DNA of 16,540 bases from JAADHU01 sp964446495 (GCA_964446495.1 CAYUOY010000086.1:1-16540), one strand, 5' to 3'. Shown: positions 7,384-14,747, counted from the stretch's first letter. Made by a program: numbers and translations. Notes: a model not told the origin generated them from the letters alone.

Positions 7384-9093
7384 ATGCTGGAATCGTCCAG
7401 ATTGCGTCCCAGGCTGATGTTGCTGATCGCGGTCGCTCAAGGCCTGTTGTTGATGTTGCTTCACGACGCCCATGACGCCGGCAGCTGGCCCAGTCAATCG
7501 CCCCTGTGGTCATACCCACTCTGGACGCTGACGCTCGCCATACCGGCATTGCTGCTGTTGTCGCTGGAGGCCGATAATGAACGTCGAACATTGCGGTGGG
7601 TTGCGGGTTTCGCGGTCATCATCGGTCTACTGGCGGTATATATCGGTTACCAGGCACTCCCGTTTGGCGAATTTCGTCTCGCTACACTGAGCTATGTTTT
7701 CGGTATCAGCATCACACTGGCCTGCTTCAAAGCCTTGATGTACATCCAGCAGCATGCTGCCGGCCACAAAATGTCCTACGAAGTGTTGTTTACCTACTCG
7801 TGGCGAAATTTCCTGACACTCGTGCTCGCGTTGATTCTGGTCCTCGCGTTCTGGTTGATCCTGATGTTATGGGCGCAATTGTTCCGCGTCATCAATATCG
7901 ATTTCTTTTATGAACTTTTTCGTATGGACTGGTTTTTATTTCCGGTACTTGGCTTCGCCCATGGACTGGGCATCATCATCTTCCGCAATCTTACTAACGT
8001 CATCGACAGCATCACCCGTCTCTTGCAGGGATTAATAAAATTGCTGTTACCGCTGATGGTGTTTGTTGCCGCCATTTTCGTCCTGGCCTTACCGATAGTC
8101 GGTTTTGACGGATTGTGGGATACCGGGCGCGGCACGTCATTGCTGCTCTGGTTACTGGCCGCCATTTTGTTTTTTGTCAATGCGGTCTACCAGGATGGCC
8201 GCGGATTGCGACCGTATCCGCTACTGATTCATAGAGTCATCTACGTCGGCATCTGCATCATGCCGCTCATTTCTGTATTGAGCTTTTACGGGCTCTGGCT
8301 CCGCGTCGATCAGTATGGCTGGACGGTATCGCGTTGCTGGGGCTTTGTCGTATGGCTGGTACTGACATTGTTTGCCATCGGTTATACCCAGGGAATTATC
8401 CGCAAGCGGGACACCTGGCCGGTCGAGTTGGCACGCGTCAATACCGGCATGGGCCTCGTAGTACTCGTACTGATGCTCGCTGCCAACAGTCCGCTACTGG
8501 ATTTTCGAAAAATATCGCTCGCAAGCCAGGTGGGTCGTGTCGAGGCAGAAGAAATTACCTGGAGGGATTTCGATTTCTGGTATGCACGCAACAGTCTCGC
8601 TCGTCCCGGCTATTTGAAAATGGAAGAGTTAAAGCAGGAGTTCGCAGAGTCAGATCCGGAGCTGGTGGCGTTGATCCGGCAACCACAACGTGTTGCTTTT
8701 GCGCGCCCGCTGCAATCCAGCGCCGATCTTTGGGAAAATATGCGTTATCGGCCTGAATCGATTGAACCACCACCGGCATTGAAACGCCGTATAGAGCGGT
8801 GGGGCAACATCTTCATGGCGACCGAATCCGTATTGATCCAGACGGATCTCGATGACGATCGCGAATTCGAATACATGCTGGTATTGCTCACGGACGAAAG
8901 TATCGTAAGTACAGGATTCTTCTACCAGGATGACGGAAAGTGGCTATCCCTGGCGGTTAGCCAAAGCTGGAGTGGGCCTGCGCTGCAAAACGGGGCAGAG
9001 TCCATGCGCACTGGTGCGATCTCCGTGCGCAGTCCGCGGTTTAAAGATTTGCATATCGGTGACCAGGTTCTGCGGCCGGTAAACGAACAGTGA
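7384..9093 (+). CDS. DUF4153-family polytopic inner-membrane protein
   Basis: Integral membrane protein of 569 residues with about 11 hydrophobic segments in the first ~375 residues, for example at 10-26, 43-60, 70-88, 98-115, 138-160, 175-195, 212-232, 245-260, 278-298, 312-335 and 352-370. A soluble domain follows (~380-569). I place it in DUF4153 by overall layout and recall of the family; no biochemical role is established for it. The soluble tail carries a DxDxDxxxE pattern (DLDDDREFE, residues 488-496), reminiscent of Ca-binding loops. A clear ribosome binding site (AAAGGAG) precedes the ATG, 36 bp after the receptor stop. Its TGA overlaps the GTG of modA, so the two are translationally coupled. 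This context suggests a role connected to the receptor or the molybdate importer, but that is inference. Confidence 0.8.
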   Translation: MLESSRLRPRLMLLIAVAQGLLLMLLHDAHDAGSWPSQSPLWSYPLWTLTLAIPALLLLSLEADNERRTLRWVAGFAVIIGLLAVYIGYQALPFGEFRLATLSYVFGISITLACFKALMYIQQHAAGHKMSYEVLFTYSWRNFLTLVLALILVLAFWLILMLWAQLFRVINIDFFYELFRMDWFLFPVLGFAHGLGIIIFRNLTNVIDSITRLLQGLIKLLLPLMVFVAAIFVLALPIVGFDGLWDTGRGTSLLLWLLAAILFFVNAVYQDGRGLRPYPLLIHRVIYVGICIMPLISVLSFYGLWLRVDQYGWTVSRCWGFVVWLVLTLFAIGYTQGIIRKRDTWPVELARVNTGMGLVVLVLMLAANSPLLDFRKISLASQVGRVEAEEITWRDFDFWYARNSLARPGYLKMEELKQEFAESDPELVALIRQPQRVAFARPLQSSADLWENMRYRPESIEPPPALKRRIERWGNIFMATESVLIQTDLDDDREFEYMLVLLTDESIVSTGFFYQDDGKWLSLAVSQSWSGPALQNGAESMRTGAISVRSPRFKDLHIGDQVLRPVNEQ

Positions 9094-9866
9094 GAAGTCG
9101 TTGTCTGAGCTGCGCGGGTTTTACGTTCTTTTGTTTGTTGGCAATTCAAGTCCGTGCCGACTCGTTGCTAATCGCCGTGGCCAGCAACTTCGCGTTGACT
9201 GCCGAGAAAGTGGCGACAGAATTTGAGGCGGCAAGCGGGCATGAGGTGCTCATCAGTAGCGGCTCGACCGGAAAACTGTATGCGCAGATCAGGAACGGCG
9301 CACCATTCGATGTGTTTCTGGCCGCTGATGTTGCCAGACCGGAAATGCTGGAGATTGAAGGGCTTGGTGTATCAGGAACACGACAGGCGTACGCCTACGG
9401 TCGACTGGTTTTGTGGTCACGAGACACGCATCCTGAAGGACTGAATTGTCAGGCGCGGCTGCGCGGAAGCAATTTCGGACGACTCGCCATCGCCAACCCG
9501 GATACGGCGCCGTACGGGGCCGCGGCGCGGCAATTTCTGGCCCGGTCCGGGCTATGGGAACGCGTTCAGGCCCATCTGGTTATCGGTGAGAACATTTCCC
9601 AAACGCTGCAGTATGTTGCGTCCGGGAACGCCGGTCTTGGCCTGGTCGCATTGTCCCAGCTCCACAACAAACACTTGCCAGCGGCGACTTGTAGATGGAC
9701 TGTACCCTCAGACATGCATGATCCTATTGAGCAACAGGCCATACTCTTGAGCCGGGCCGCCGCCAAACCGGCTGCCCGGGCATTTCTGATGTTTTTGCAC
9801 AGTGAAGCCGGGCAATCAGTCGTTGCGCGCAACGGCTATATGCTGGAAAGCCGAGGTACCCCGTGA
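9090..9866 (+). CDS. modA: molybdate ABC transporter, periplasmic binding protein
   Basis: This protein captures molybdate (often also tungstate) in the periplasm and delivers it to ModBC. It has 258 residues with a signal peptide at ~1-23 (FTFFCLLAIQVRA). The ModA hallmarks are present: IAVASNF at 28-34, SSGSTGKLYAQI at 56-67, GAPFDVFLAAD soon after, then YGRLVLWSRD and later LVALSQL. Ser32 and Ser59 fall where the oxyanion is normally bound. The start is GTG within GTGA, overlapping the stop of the DUF4153 gene by 4 bp. No in-frame ATG fits the signal peptide better. modB follows with another 4-bp overlap. The order A-B-C and the Mop domain in ModC favour molybdate over sulfate or phosphate. 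Confidence 0.93.
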   Translation: MRSRCLSCAGFTFFCLLAIQVRADSLLIAVASNFALTAEKVATEFEAASGHEVLISSGSTGKLYAQIRNGAPFDVFLAADVARPEMLEIEGLGVSGTRQAYAYGRLVLWSRDTHPEGLNCQARLRGSNFGRLAIANPDTAPYGAAARQFLARSGLWERVQAHLVIGENISQTLQYVASGNAGLGLVALSQLHNKHLPAATCRWTVPSDMHDPIEQQAILLSRAAAKPAARAFLMFLHSEAGQSVVARNGYMLESRGTP

Positions 9867-10552
9867 CCGAGACCGGGTTTTTCTATTTCCCGGGATCGGG
9901 GCCGCTCTGGCTGTCGATACGACTGGCCGCAATAACGACCTTGTTGCTGGTTCTGCTCGGCACTCCGCTCGCCTGGTGGCTGTCCCGTACCTCGTCTCGC
10001 TGGAAACCGGGACTCGAAGCAATCGTTGCAATGCCCATCGTTTTGCCACCTACCGTGATGGGTTTTTATCTGCTGGTCGTTCTCGGACCCTACGGCGCGG
10101 TGGGCCGCTGGTGGGTCGAACTCACTGGTGAAGCGCTCACGTTTTCTTTCACCGGCCTGGTGCTGGCGTCCTGCATCTATAGCCTGCCGTTCGCGGTACA
10201 GCCACTGCAAAATGCCTTTGAGTCTCTGGACAAGCGTGATCTGGAGGCCGCCTGGACCCTGGGAGCCAGCCGCATCGATGCATTTTTCAGCGTGGCCGTC
10301 CCTCAGTCCGCACGAGGGTTTCTCAATGCGGTGGTGTTGGCTTTTGCGCACACACTCGGTGAGTTTGGCGTTGTATTGATGGTCGGCGGCAATATCCCTG
10401 GCGAGACGCGCACCATCTCAATCGCGATCTATGATCAGGTTGAGTCGCTGAACTATTCCGCCGCGCATCGTCTTTCAGCCATCCTGCTCGTATTCGCATT
10501 TGCTGTTTTGCTGCTCATGTTTGTTATTAACCGCCACTGGCAACGCCGATGA
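9863..10552 (+). CDS. modB: molybdate ABC transporter, permease
   Basis: Inner-membrane permease of 229 residues, the usual ModB length, with about five membrane segments (IRLAAITTLLLVLLGTPLAW, IVLPPTVMGFYLLVVLG, LVLASCIYSLPFAV, AVVLAFAHTLGEFGVVLMVG and ILLVFAFAVLLLMFVI). The cytoplasmic coupling loop that docks onto ModC is seen as EAAWTLGASRIDAFFSV starting at residue 128, with the invariant Gly134. HTLGEFGVVLMVGGNIPGET is a strong ModB signature. The start is GTG in a GTGA overlap with modA; the stop overlaps modC as ATGA. The channel is expected to be a ModB dimer paired with two ModC subunits. Confidence 0.95.
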   Translation: MTETGFFYFPGSGPLWLSIRLAAITTLLLVLLGTPLAWWLSRTSSRWKPGLEAIVAMPIVLPPTVMGFYLLVVLGPYGAVGRWWVELTGEALTFSFTGLVLASCIYSLPFAVQPLQNAFESLDKRDLEAAWTLGASRIDAFFSVAVPQSARGFLNAVVLAFAHTLGEFGVVLMVGGNIPGETRTISIAIYDQVESLNYSAAHRLSAILLVFAFAVLLLMFVINRHWQRR

Positions 10553-11634
10553 ACAACGCGGCGACAGTCGATCTGCGGTATGCGCTCCGTCGAGGCGATT
10601 TTGGACTGGACGTCAATCTCAGCATTCCGATGCACGGCATCACCGGTATCTATGGTGAATCGGGGTCCGGCAAGACGACATTGTTGCGTTGTATTGCCGG
10701 TCTCGAAGCCAGCGACACTGGAAAACTTGTCGTGGGCGGCGATGTCTGGCAGGACGCCGCGAACCAGGTGTCCCGGGCGGTGCATGAACAGGATATCGGT
10801 TATGTCTTTCAGGAACCGCGCCTTTTCCGGCACCTGAGTGTCAGGCGCAATCTTGAATATGGACAACGACGCAGCAGCGACAGGATGGACGGAAAACCGT
10901 TTGGCGAAGTGGTCGCATTATTCGATTTACAGCATCTGCTCGAGCGGTCGCCAACCGATCTATCCGGAGGCGAGGCACAGCGGGTCGCGATCGCACGAGC
11001 GCTGTTGCGGTCTCCTGGATTGCTGCTGATGGACGAGCCATTGGCAGCACTTGACCAGGCACGTAAGGACGAGATCCTCCCGTTCCTGGATCGGTTGCAC
11101 AACGAACTTCAAATTCCTATTATTTATGTCAGCCACCATATCGAGGAAATTTGCCGACTCTGTGATCACTTGATGCTGCTCGAAGACGGTCGCGTGATTG
11201 CACAGGGTGACTTGCAATCCGTTCTGGTACGGCTGGATTTGCCGCTGTTGTCAGGGGAAGAGGCGGGATCTGTAATTGGCGGCAAAATCGGCGCTTACGA
11301 TGCGACGTACGATCTGACACACCTGATTTTTTCAGGTGGTGAGTTGCTGGTTCCCGGTCGTATCGGCTCGGTCGGTGACCAACGACGACTTCGAATCCGG
11401 GCAAGCGACATCAGTTTGTGCCGGGACCGTCCCGAGAACAGCACGATGCTCAATATTTTGCCCGCCGTCATTGAGGAGATTCAACCCGCCACCGGACCGA
11501 TGCTGCTGCTGCGACTCAAGCTTGGGTCGGACCACATGATCGCCAGAATCACGCGCCGTTCCTGCGACAAACTGGCCCTTCGACAAGGGGATGAGTTGCT
11601 GGCGCAAATCAAGGCCGTCGCCATACGCGACTGA
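10549..11634 (+). CDS. modC: molybdate ABC transporter, ATP-binding protein with Mop domain
   Basis: ATPase subunit of 361 residues that powers molybdate import on the cytoplasmic face. The ATPase motifs are Walker A GESGSGKT at 36-43, Q-loop near FQEPRLF, ABC signature LSGGEAQ at 138-144, Walker B LLLMDEP at 158-164 with Glu163, D-loop AALD and H-loop VSHH at 194-197. The C-terminal ~75 residues form a Mop/TOBE-like domain (NILPAVIEEIQ, MIARITRRS, LLAQIKAVAIRD), which in ModC proteins binds molybdate and can regulate transport. It begins in a 4-bp ATGA overlap with modB and is the last gene of the plus-strand run; the next gene is convergent. No modE regulator is present in the window. Confidence 0.95.
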   Translation: MNNAATVDLRYALRRGDFGLDVNLSIPMHGITGIYGESGSGKTTLLRCIAGLEASDTGKLVVGGDVWQDAANQVSRAVHEQDIGYVFQEPRLFRHLSVRRNLEYGQRRSSDRMDGKPFGEVVALFDLQHLLERSPTDLSGGEAQRVAIARALLRSPGLLLMDEPLAALDQARKDEILPFLDRLHNELQIPIIYVSHHIEEICRLCDHLMLLEDGRVIAQGDLQSVLVRLDLPLLSGEEAGSVIGGKIGAYDATYDLTHLIFSGGELLVPGRIGSVGDQRRLRIRASDISLCRDRPENSTMLNILPAVIEEIQPATGPMLLLRLKLGSDHMIARITRRSCDKLALRQGDELLAQIKAVAIRD

Positions 11635-11708
11635 TCGATCATTTATTACACCGATGATTGTTGCCGTTGGCATCGAATCACAACACCGCGATAGCATCCG
11701 CTCGCTGG

Positions 11709-12304
11709 TCAGGAGTGACTGGTCGCCCAGCGCACAATATCTGCGGCACCCATAGCACCGGGCTGACGAGCAATTTCCTTTCCATCACGGAACAGGGCAA
11801 GCGTCGGAATGCTTTGTATTCGAAACTGCGATGCGATGGTGGGTACGTCTTCAGTATTCAGCTTCGCTACACGCAGGTTGGGTTCAAGTTCTTTCGCGGC
11901 CTTTTCGAAAGCTGGCGCCATCATCTTGCACGGTCCGCACCAGGGAGCCCAGAAATCAACCAATACCGGAACANNNNNNNNNNNNNNNNNNNNNNNNNNN
12001 NNNNNNNNNNNNNNNNNNNNNNNNNNNNNNNNNNNNNNNNNNNNNNNNNNNNNNNNNNNNNNNNNNNNNNNNNCATCATCTTGCACGGTCCGCACCAGGG
12101 AGCCCAGAAATCAACCAATACCGGAACATCATTCCGAGTCACGTGCTGTCGAAAACTGCTTTCATCCAATTCCAGCGGATGACCCAGGAACAGGGCTTCG
12201 TGGCATTTGCCACATTTGGGGACATCATCGAGGCGACTCGCCTGAATACGATTAACCGCTCGGCAATGCGGACAGACAATATGCAGTGGTTCATCCATAC
12301 TCAT
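11709..12304 (-). CDS. trxC: thioredoxin 2 (zinc-ribbon type), interrupted by an assembly gap
   Basis: Cytoplasmic disulfide reductase of the TrxC type: an N-terminal zinc ribbon (CPHC at 11-14, CGKC at 31-34), then a thioredoxin fold with active site WCGPCK at 70-75. The scaffold gap falls just after CKMM (residue 77). Coding resumes beyond it with APAFEKAAKELEP and continues to SIPTLALF, with the cis-proline, and the stop. Because the 55 bp flanking the gap are identical on both sides, removing 155 bp (gap plus one copy) restores a single frame of exactly 147 codons (146 residues), close to the 139 of E. coli TrxC. As written, the gap length breaks the frame and the gene would be mis-called as two partials. 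The ATG at 12304 overlaps the cbpM stop (ATGA). A second ATG two codons on has better Shine-Dalgarno spacing. Confidence 0.92.
11919..11973. repeat. 55-bp direct repeat, copy 1 (left of gap)
   Basis: Identical base for base to 12074-12128 on the other side of the N run. It encodes the thioredoxin active-site region on the minus strand. Best read as a duplicated contig end, not a biological repeat. Confidence 0.95.
11974..12073. other. assembly gap of 100 N
   Basis: Exactly 100 N, the conventional placeholder for a gap of unknown size. Both flanks carry the same 55 bases, so the true gap is probably negative (two overlapping contig ends that were not merged). Confidence 0.97.
12074..12128. 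repeat. 55-bp direct repeat, copy 2 (right of gap)
   Basis: Second copy of the 55-bp sequence at 11919-11973. This copy is in frame with the 5' part of trxC. Deleting the gap and this or the other copy joins the gene perfectly. Confidence 0.95.
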
Positions 12305-12606
12305 TGCTCCCGGTTGCGCAATTGGGCCCGCAGCGATGCGATTTCTTCCAGCAGGTCGAGTGCCATTGCGACGCCCGCAAGGTTCATGCCCAGGTCGCGC
12401 TGTAAACGCCTGGCCGTACTTGCCCTGCTTAGACTCTCGCCTGCAAACCGCCAGTGATCGCGATCCGCTCCAAGTGGCTCCAGAATTCCTTCTTCGACCA
12501 ACTCAACCACCCACTCGGTGCGGCTGGCGCAGGCCTCGCTGATCTCGATTAACGACAAATGCAGCTGATCATCAAGCAACGTTCCGGTCAGTATTTTCTT
12601 GGTCAT
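12301..12606 (-). CDS. cbpM: chaperone modulatory protein CbpM
   Basis: Small protein of 101 residues of the CbpM/MerR-like helical family. In E. coli, CbpM binds the J-domain of CbpA and restrains its co-chaperone and DNA-binding activity. Here the N-terminal part (LSLIEISEACASRTEWVVEL) looks like a helix-turn-helix fold, followed by EEGILEPLG, a WRF motif and C-terminal helices (LQRDLGMNLAGVAMALDLLE). The size and the position directly after cbpA (6 bp gap) support the call. Its ribosome binding site (GGAGG) lies in the last codons of cbpA. Its stop overlaps the trxC start as ATGA, so the three genes form an operon. Confidence 0.9.
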   Translation of the reverse strand: MTKKILTGTLLDDQLHLSLIEISEACASRTEWVVELVEEGILEPLGADRDHWRFAGESLSRASTARRLQRDLGMNLAGVAMALDLLEEIASLRAQLRNREQ

Positions 12607-12612
12607 GACCGT

Positions 12613-13566
12613 TTAAACCTCCAGGTGCCCGCGCGGATTGTAAGGTAATTCCTCGCGCATCTTTGCATACAATTCCTTGGCAACATCGCTGTCTGCCGGG
12701 GGCGTTGTGATAGTGATCAATACGTAGAAGTCACCGGGTACCTTGCTCGGTATCCCGCGACCTTTGAGCCGCAGTTTTTGTCCATTACCGGCGCCGGGTG
12801 GGATCTTCAAATCAACAACCCCGGCAGGTGTCGGAACTTTTATCGTATCGCCCAATGCCGCCTCCCACGGCGTCACCGGCAAATCCAGGTAAACATCCTT
12901 GCCTTCGATTCGGTAGAAGCTGTGCGGACGAAATTCGACTTCAAGATAGAGATCGCCCGCTTTGCCTCCGCTATGGCTTGCGGAACCCTGTCCAGTCAGC
13001 CGAATCTTTTGTCCCTGTTTAATGCCCTTCGGTATCTTGACGTTTAACGTTCGATCTTTGGTGACAACATGACCTTTCGGGTCCAGCTCCGGCGCACGCA
13101 AGCTAATGCTGCGCGTTGCGCCGCGGTAGGCATCTTCGAGATCAATGAGTACTCGTGCATGATGATCCTCGCCACGAGCCTGGAAGCCCTGGCCATGCCC
13201 GGTGCTATATTGGGGCCCCGCATCGCCGCGCCCGAATAACGATTCAAAGAAATCGCTGTATGCGCCAGCATCTGCACCGTCAAAGCCGCTGCCGCTAAAC
13301 TCGAACCCTGCACCCCAGTCGGGTGGCGGCTTGAATTCCTGCCCCCCTTGCCAGTTGGCGCCAAGCTCATCGTAGGCCGCACGTTTTTCCGGATCCTTGA
13401 GAACAGAGTACGCCTCACCCAGTTCCTTGAACCGAGCCTCCGCATCGGGCTCTTTGCTCACATCAGGATGATACTTGCGCGCCAGTTTACGATAAGCACG
13501 CTTGATCTCATCCTGGCTGGCATCGCGCCCGACGCCCAGGGGCTTATAGTAATCCTTGTAGTCCAT
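12613..13566 (-). CDS. cbpA: DnaJ-like co-chaperone CbpA
   Basis: Type-B Hsp40 of 317 residues that stimulates DnaK and, in E. coli, also binds curved DNA in the nucleoid. The J-domain is at residues ~4-70 with the HPD motif at 33-35, flanked by YRKLARKY and FKELGEAYSVLKDPEKRAAYD. A Gly/Phe-rich linker follows (~75-120, with SDFFESLFG), then two beta-rich C-terminal domains (IPKGIKQGQKIRLTGQG; later GDTIKVPTPAGVVDLKIPPG and KLRLKGRGIP). The zinc-finger cysteines of DnaJ are absent, as expected for CbpA. CbpM directly downstream confirms the subtype. The ribosome binding site is weak. A heat-shock-type promoter lies about 45-70 bases upstream. Confidence 0.95.
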   Translation of the reverse strand: MDYKDYYKPLGVGRDASQDEIKRAYRKLARKYHPDVSKEPDAEARFKELGEAYSVLKDPEKRAAYDELGANWQGGQEFKPPPDWGAGFEFSGSGFDGADAGAYSDFFESLFGRGDAGPQYSTGHGQGFQARGEDHHARVLIDLEDAYRGATRSISLRAPELDPKGHVVTKDRTLNVKIPKGIKQGQKIRLTGQGSASHSGGKAGDLYLEVEFRPHSFYRIEGKDVYLDLPVTPWEAALGDTIKVPTPAGVVDLKIPPGAGNGQKLRLKGRGIPSKVPGDFYVLITITTPPADSDVAKELYAKMREELPYNPRGHLEV

Positions 13567-13608
13567 AGGTCTTGCAACTGCCTTGCGCGGGCACTTAAGA
13601 CTCCTTAT

Positions 13609-13634
13609 GTATGGCGCATTGGTCGTTTTTCAAG
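13609..13634 (-). promoter_or_regulatory. candidate sigma-32 (RpoH) heat-shock promoter of cbpA-cbpM-trxC
   Basis: On the minus strand, CTTGAAA (13634-13628) is a perfect match to the sigma-32 -35 consensus. After an 11-bp spacer comes CGCCATAC (13616-13609), close to the -10 consensus CCCCATNT. The spacing is at the short end of the allowed 11-16 bp. Transcription would start roughly 35 bases before the cbpA ATG. Position, orientation and a chaperone target all agree. Confidence 0.55.
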
Positions 13635-13802
13635 ACCACGACGGGGCTTGGGAGTTCGTCTGTACAGATCGTCGTGTTCACGCTGTGAAAATACCTGCCA
13701 CGCGACGCCCGCCTGAATGCGGCCACACATCGGCCCGATTATGCAGTACGCTATGCCATCGACAGATTTGGCGATACGTCCTGAATTTAACTGGAGACCC
13801 GC

Positions 13803-14621
13803 GTGAACATGAATTTGAAGAAGAAGCGATATTACCTTTTGTTATTAGGTGCTATGACTTTTGCAGGCTGTGGTAACAGCTCTGATGGCGAACAAGCCGC
13901 TGCAGATGACGCAGCATCCCCGGTTACCGAAGCGCCCGCCGCCCACGACCTTGCAAGCCTGCTCGCGAGTGATTCCCGAGCCGAAGCTGATCGTGCGCGA
14001 GACGCCGGTCGCAAACCAGCCGAAGTCATTGCATTTCTAGGCATTGAACCGGGCATGAGTGTCGTTGACATCATCGCCGCCGGTGGCTACTACACGGAGG
14101 TTCTTTCGCTGGCTGTCGGTCCGGACGGTCACGTTGTCGCACACAACACACCGTATATTCTGGAGATGCGTGAAGGCGCGAACGAAAAGGCCCTGAGTGA
14201 ACGTTTGTCGGGCGATCGTCTGGGCAACGTATCTCGTTTGAATAAGGATGTCGCCGACATTTCGCCGCAGGATGGCACCTTCGATGTGGCTATTACTGCC
14301 CTCAATTTTCACGATGTTTACAATAACGGTGGAGAGGAAGGCGCCATCGGTCTGATGAAAATTGTCTCAGCGACTCTGAAGCCGGGTGGCGTGTTCGGCA
14401 TCATCGATCACCAGGGTGATGAAGCGAACGACAACAAAGCACTGCATCGCGCACTTAAGGCTGATGTCATTCGGGTTGCACAAGCGGCCGGCTTTATCGT
14501 TGAGGGCGATAGCGGCATATTGCACAACCACAATGACGATATGACACAGGCCGTATTTGCTGAAGGCGTTCGCGGCAAAACAAACCGCTTCCTGCTGAAA
14601 CTACGTAAACCCGGTAGTTAG
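13803..14621 (+). CDS. lipoprotein with class I SAM-methyltransferase-like domain (COG4798-like)
   Basis: Protein of 272 residues. GTG at 13803 is preferred over the ATG at 13809 because GGAG lies 6 bases before the GTG and 12 before the ATG. The N-terminus is a lipoprotein signal: KKKR, hydrophobic YYLLLLGAMTFAG, then lipobox Cys23. An acidic/Ala-rich linker (~26-50) leads to a domain with the pattern of the 'predicted methyltransferase' group COG4798: ARDAGRKPAEVIAFLGI, the motif-I-like VVDIIAAGGYYTEVL at 87-101, NFHDVY at 168-173 and LKPGGVFGIIDHQG. The nucleotide-binding glycines of motif I are only partly kept. An exported protein with a methyltransferase fold is odd, because SAM is cytoplasmic. 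It may have another role. The COG assignment is from recall of the motif pattern. Confidence 0.8.
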   Translation: MNMNLKKKRYYLLLLGAMTFAGCGNSSDGEQAAADDAASPVTEAPAAHDLASLLASDSRAEADRARDAGRKPAEVIAFLGIEPGMSVVDIIAAGGYYTEVLSLAVGPDGHVVAHNTPYILEMREGANEKALSERLSGDRLGNVSRLNKDVADISPQDGTFDVAITALNFHDVYNNGGEEGAIGLMKIVSATLKPGGVFGIIDHQGDEANDNKALHRALKADVIRVAQAAGFIVEGDSGILHNHNDDMTQAVFAEGVRGKTNRFLLKLRKPGS

Positions 14622-14648
14622 AGAAAAGCCGGCCGAATGAAAGTCTCA

Positions 14649-14676
14649 CGGGCATCCATTCAAGCGGGTGTCCGTG
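14649..14676 (+). terminator. hairpin after the methyltransferase-like gene, possible weak terminator
   Basis: ACGGGCATCC and GGGTGTCCGT pair along all 10 positions (two G-U pairs) around an 8-base loop, 28 bp after the stop codon. Only GTTT follows rather than a long T tract, so termination would be weak. It could instead protect the 3' end of the message. Confidence 0.45.
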
Positions 14677-14678
14677 TT

Positions 14679-14717
14679 TCGAAACGCCTTCGAAATTTTT
14701 CGATGCGCTCTTCGAAA
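14679..14717. repeat. four phased TTCGA repeats upstream of the 583-residue protein gene
   Basis: TTCGAAA begins at 14679, 14690 and 14711, and the variant TTCGATG at 14699: steps of 11, 9 and 12 bp, close to one helical turn each. TTCGAA is self-complementary. The array lies 31-69 bp before the GTG start, a position suited to an operator, but no regulator is known. Confidence 0.4.
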
Positions 14718-14747
14718 ATTGAAAGGTGAAAGGAATCCGGAATTACG

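Noticed and set aside
6847..7497. 216-codon open frame on the minus strand opposite the receptor 3' end and the start of the DUF4153 gene
   Set aside because: It is antisense to two well-supported genes, shows no domain pattern, and reads as a shadow of their codon structure.
7631..7650. TATATAT-rich stretch that recalls a ModE half-site
   Set aside because: It lies inside the DUF4153 coding sequence, has no proper inverted partner, and is not upstream of modA in a promoter position.
11635..11708. Bidirectional terminator between modC and trxC
   Set aside because: Only a weak ATCAT/ATGAT pairing with a long loop is visible; no GC-rich stem or T tract.
11919..12128. 55-bp direct repeats as a real tandem duplication or attachment-site pair
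   Set aside because: They flank an exact 100-N placeholder, and collapsing them restores trxC perfectly, so contig-end duplication is the simpler reading.
11658..12457. Plus-strand frames reading through the N run
   Set aside because: Open only because unknown bases have no stops; they lie antisense to trxC and cbpM.
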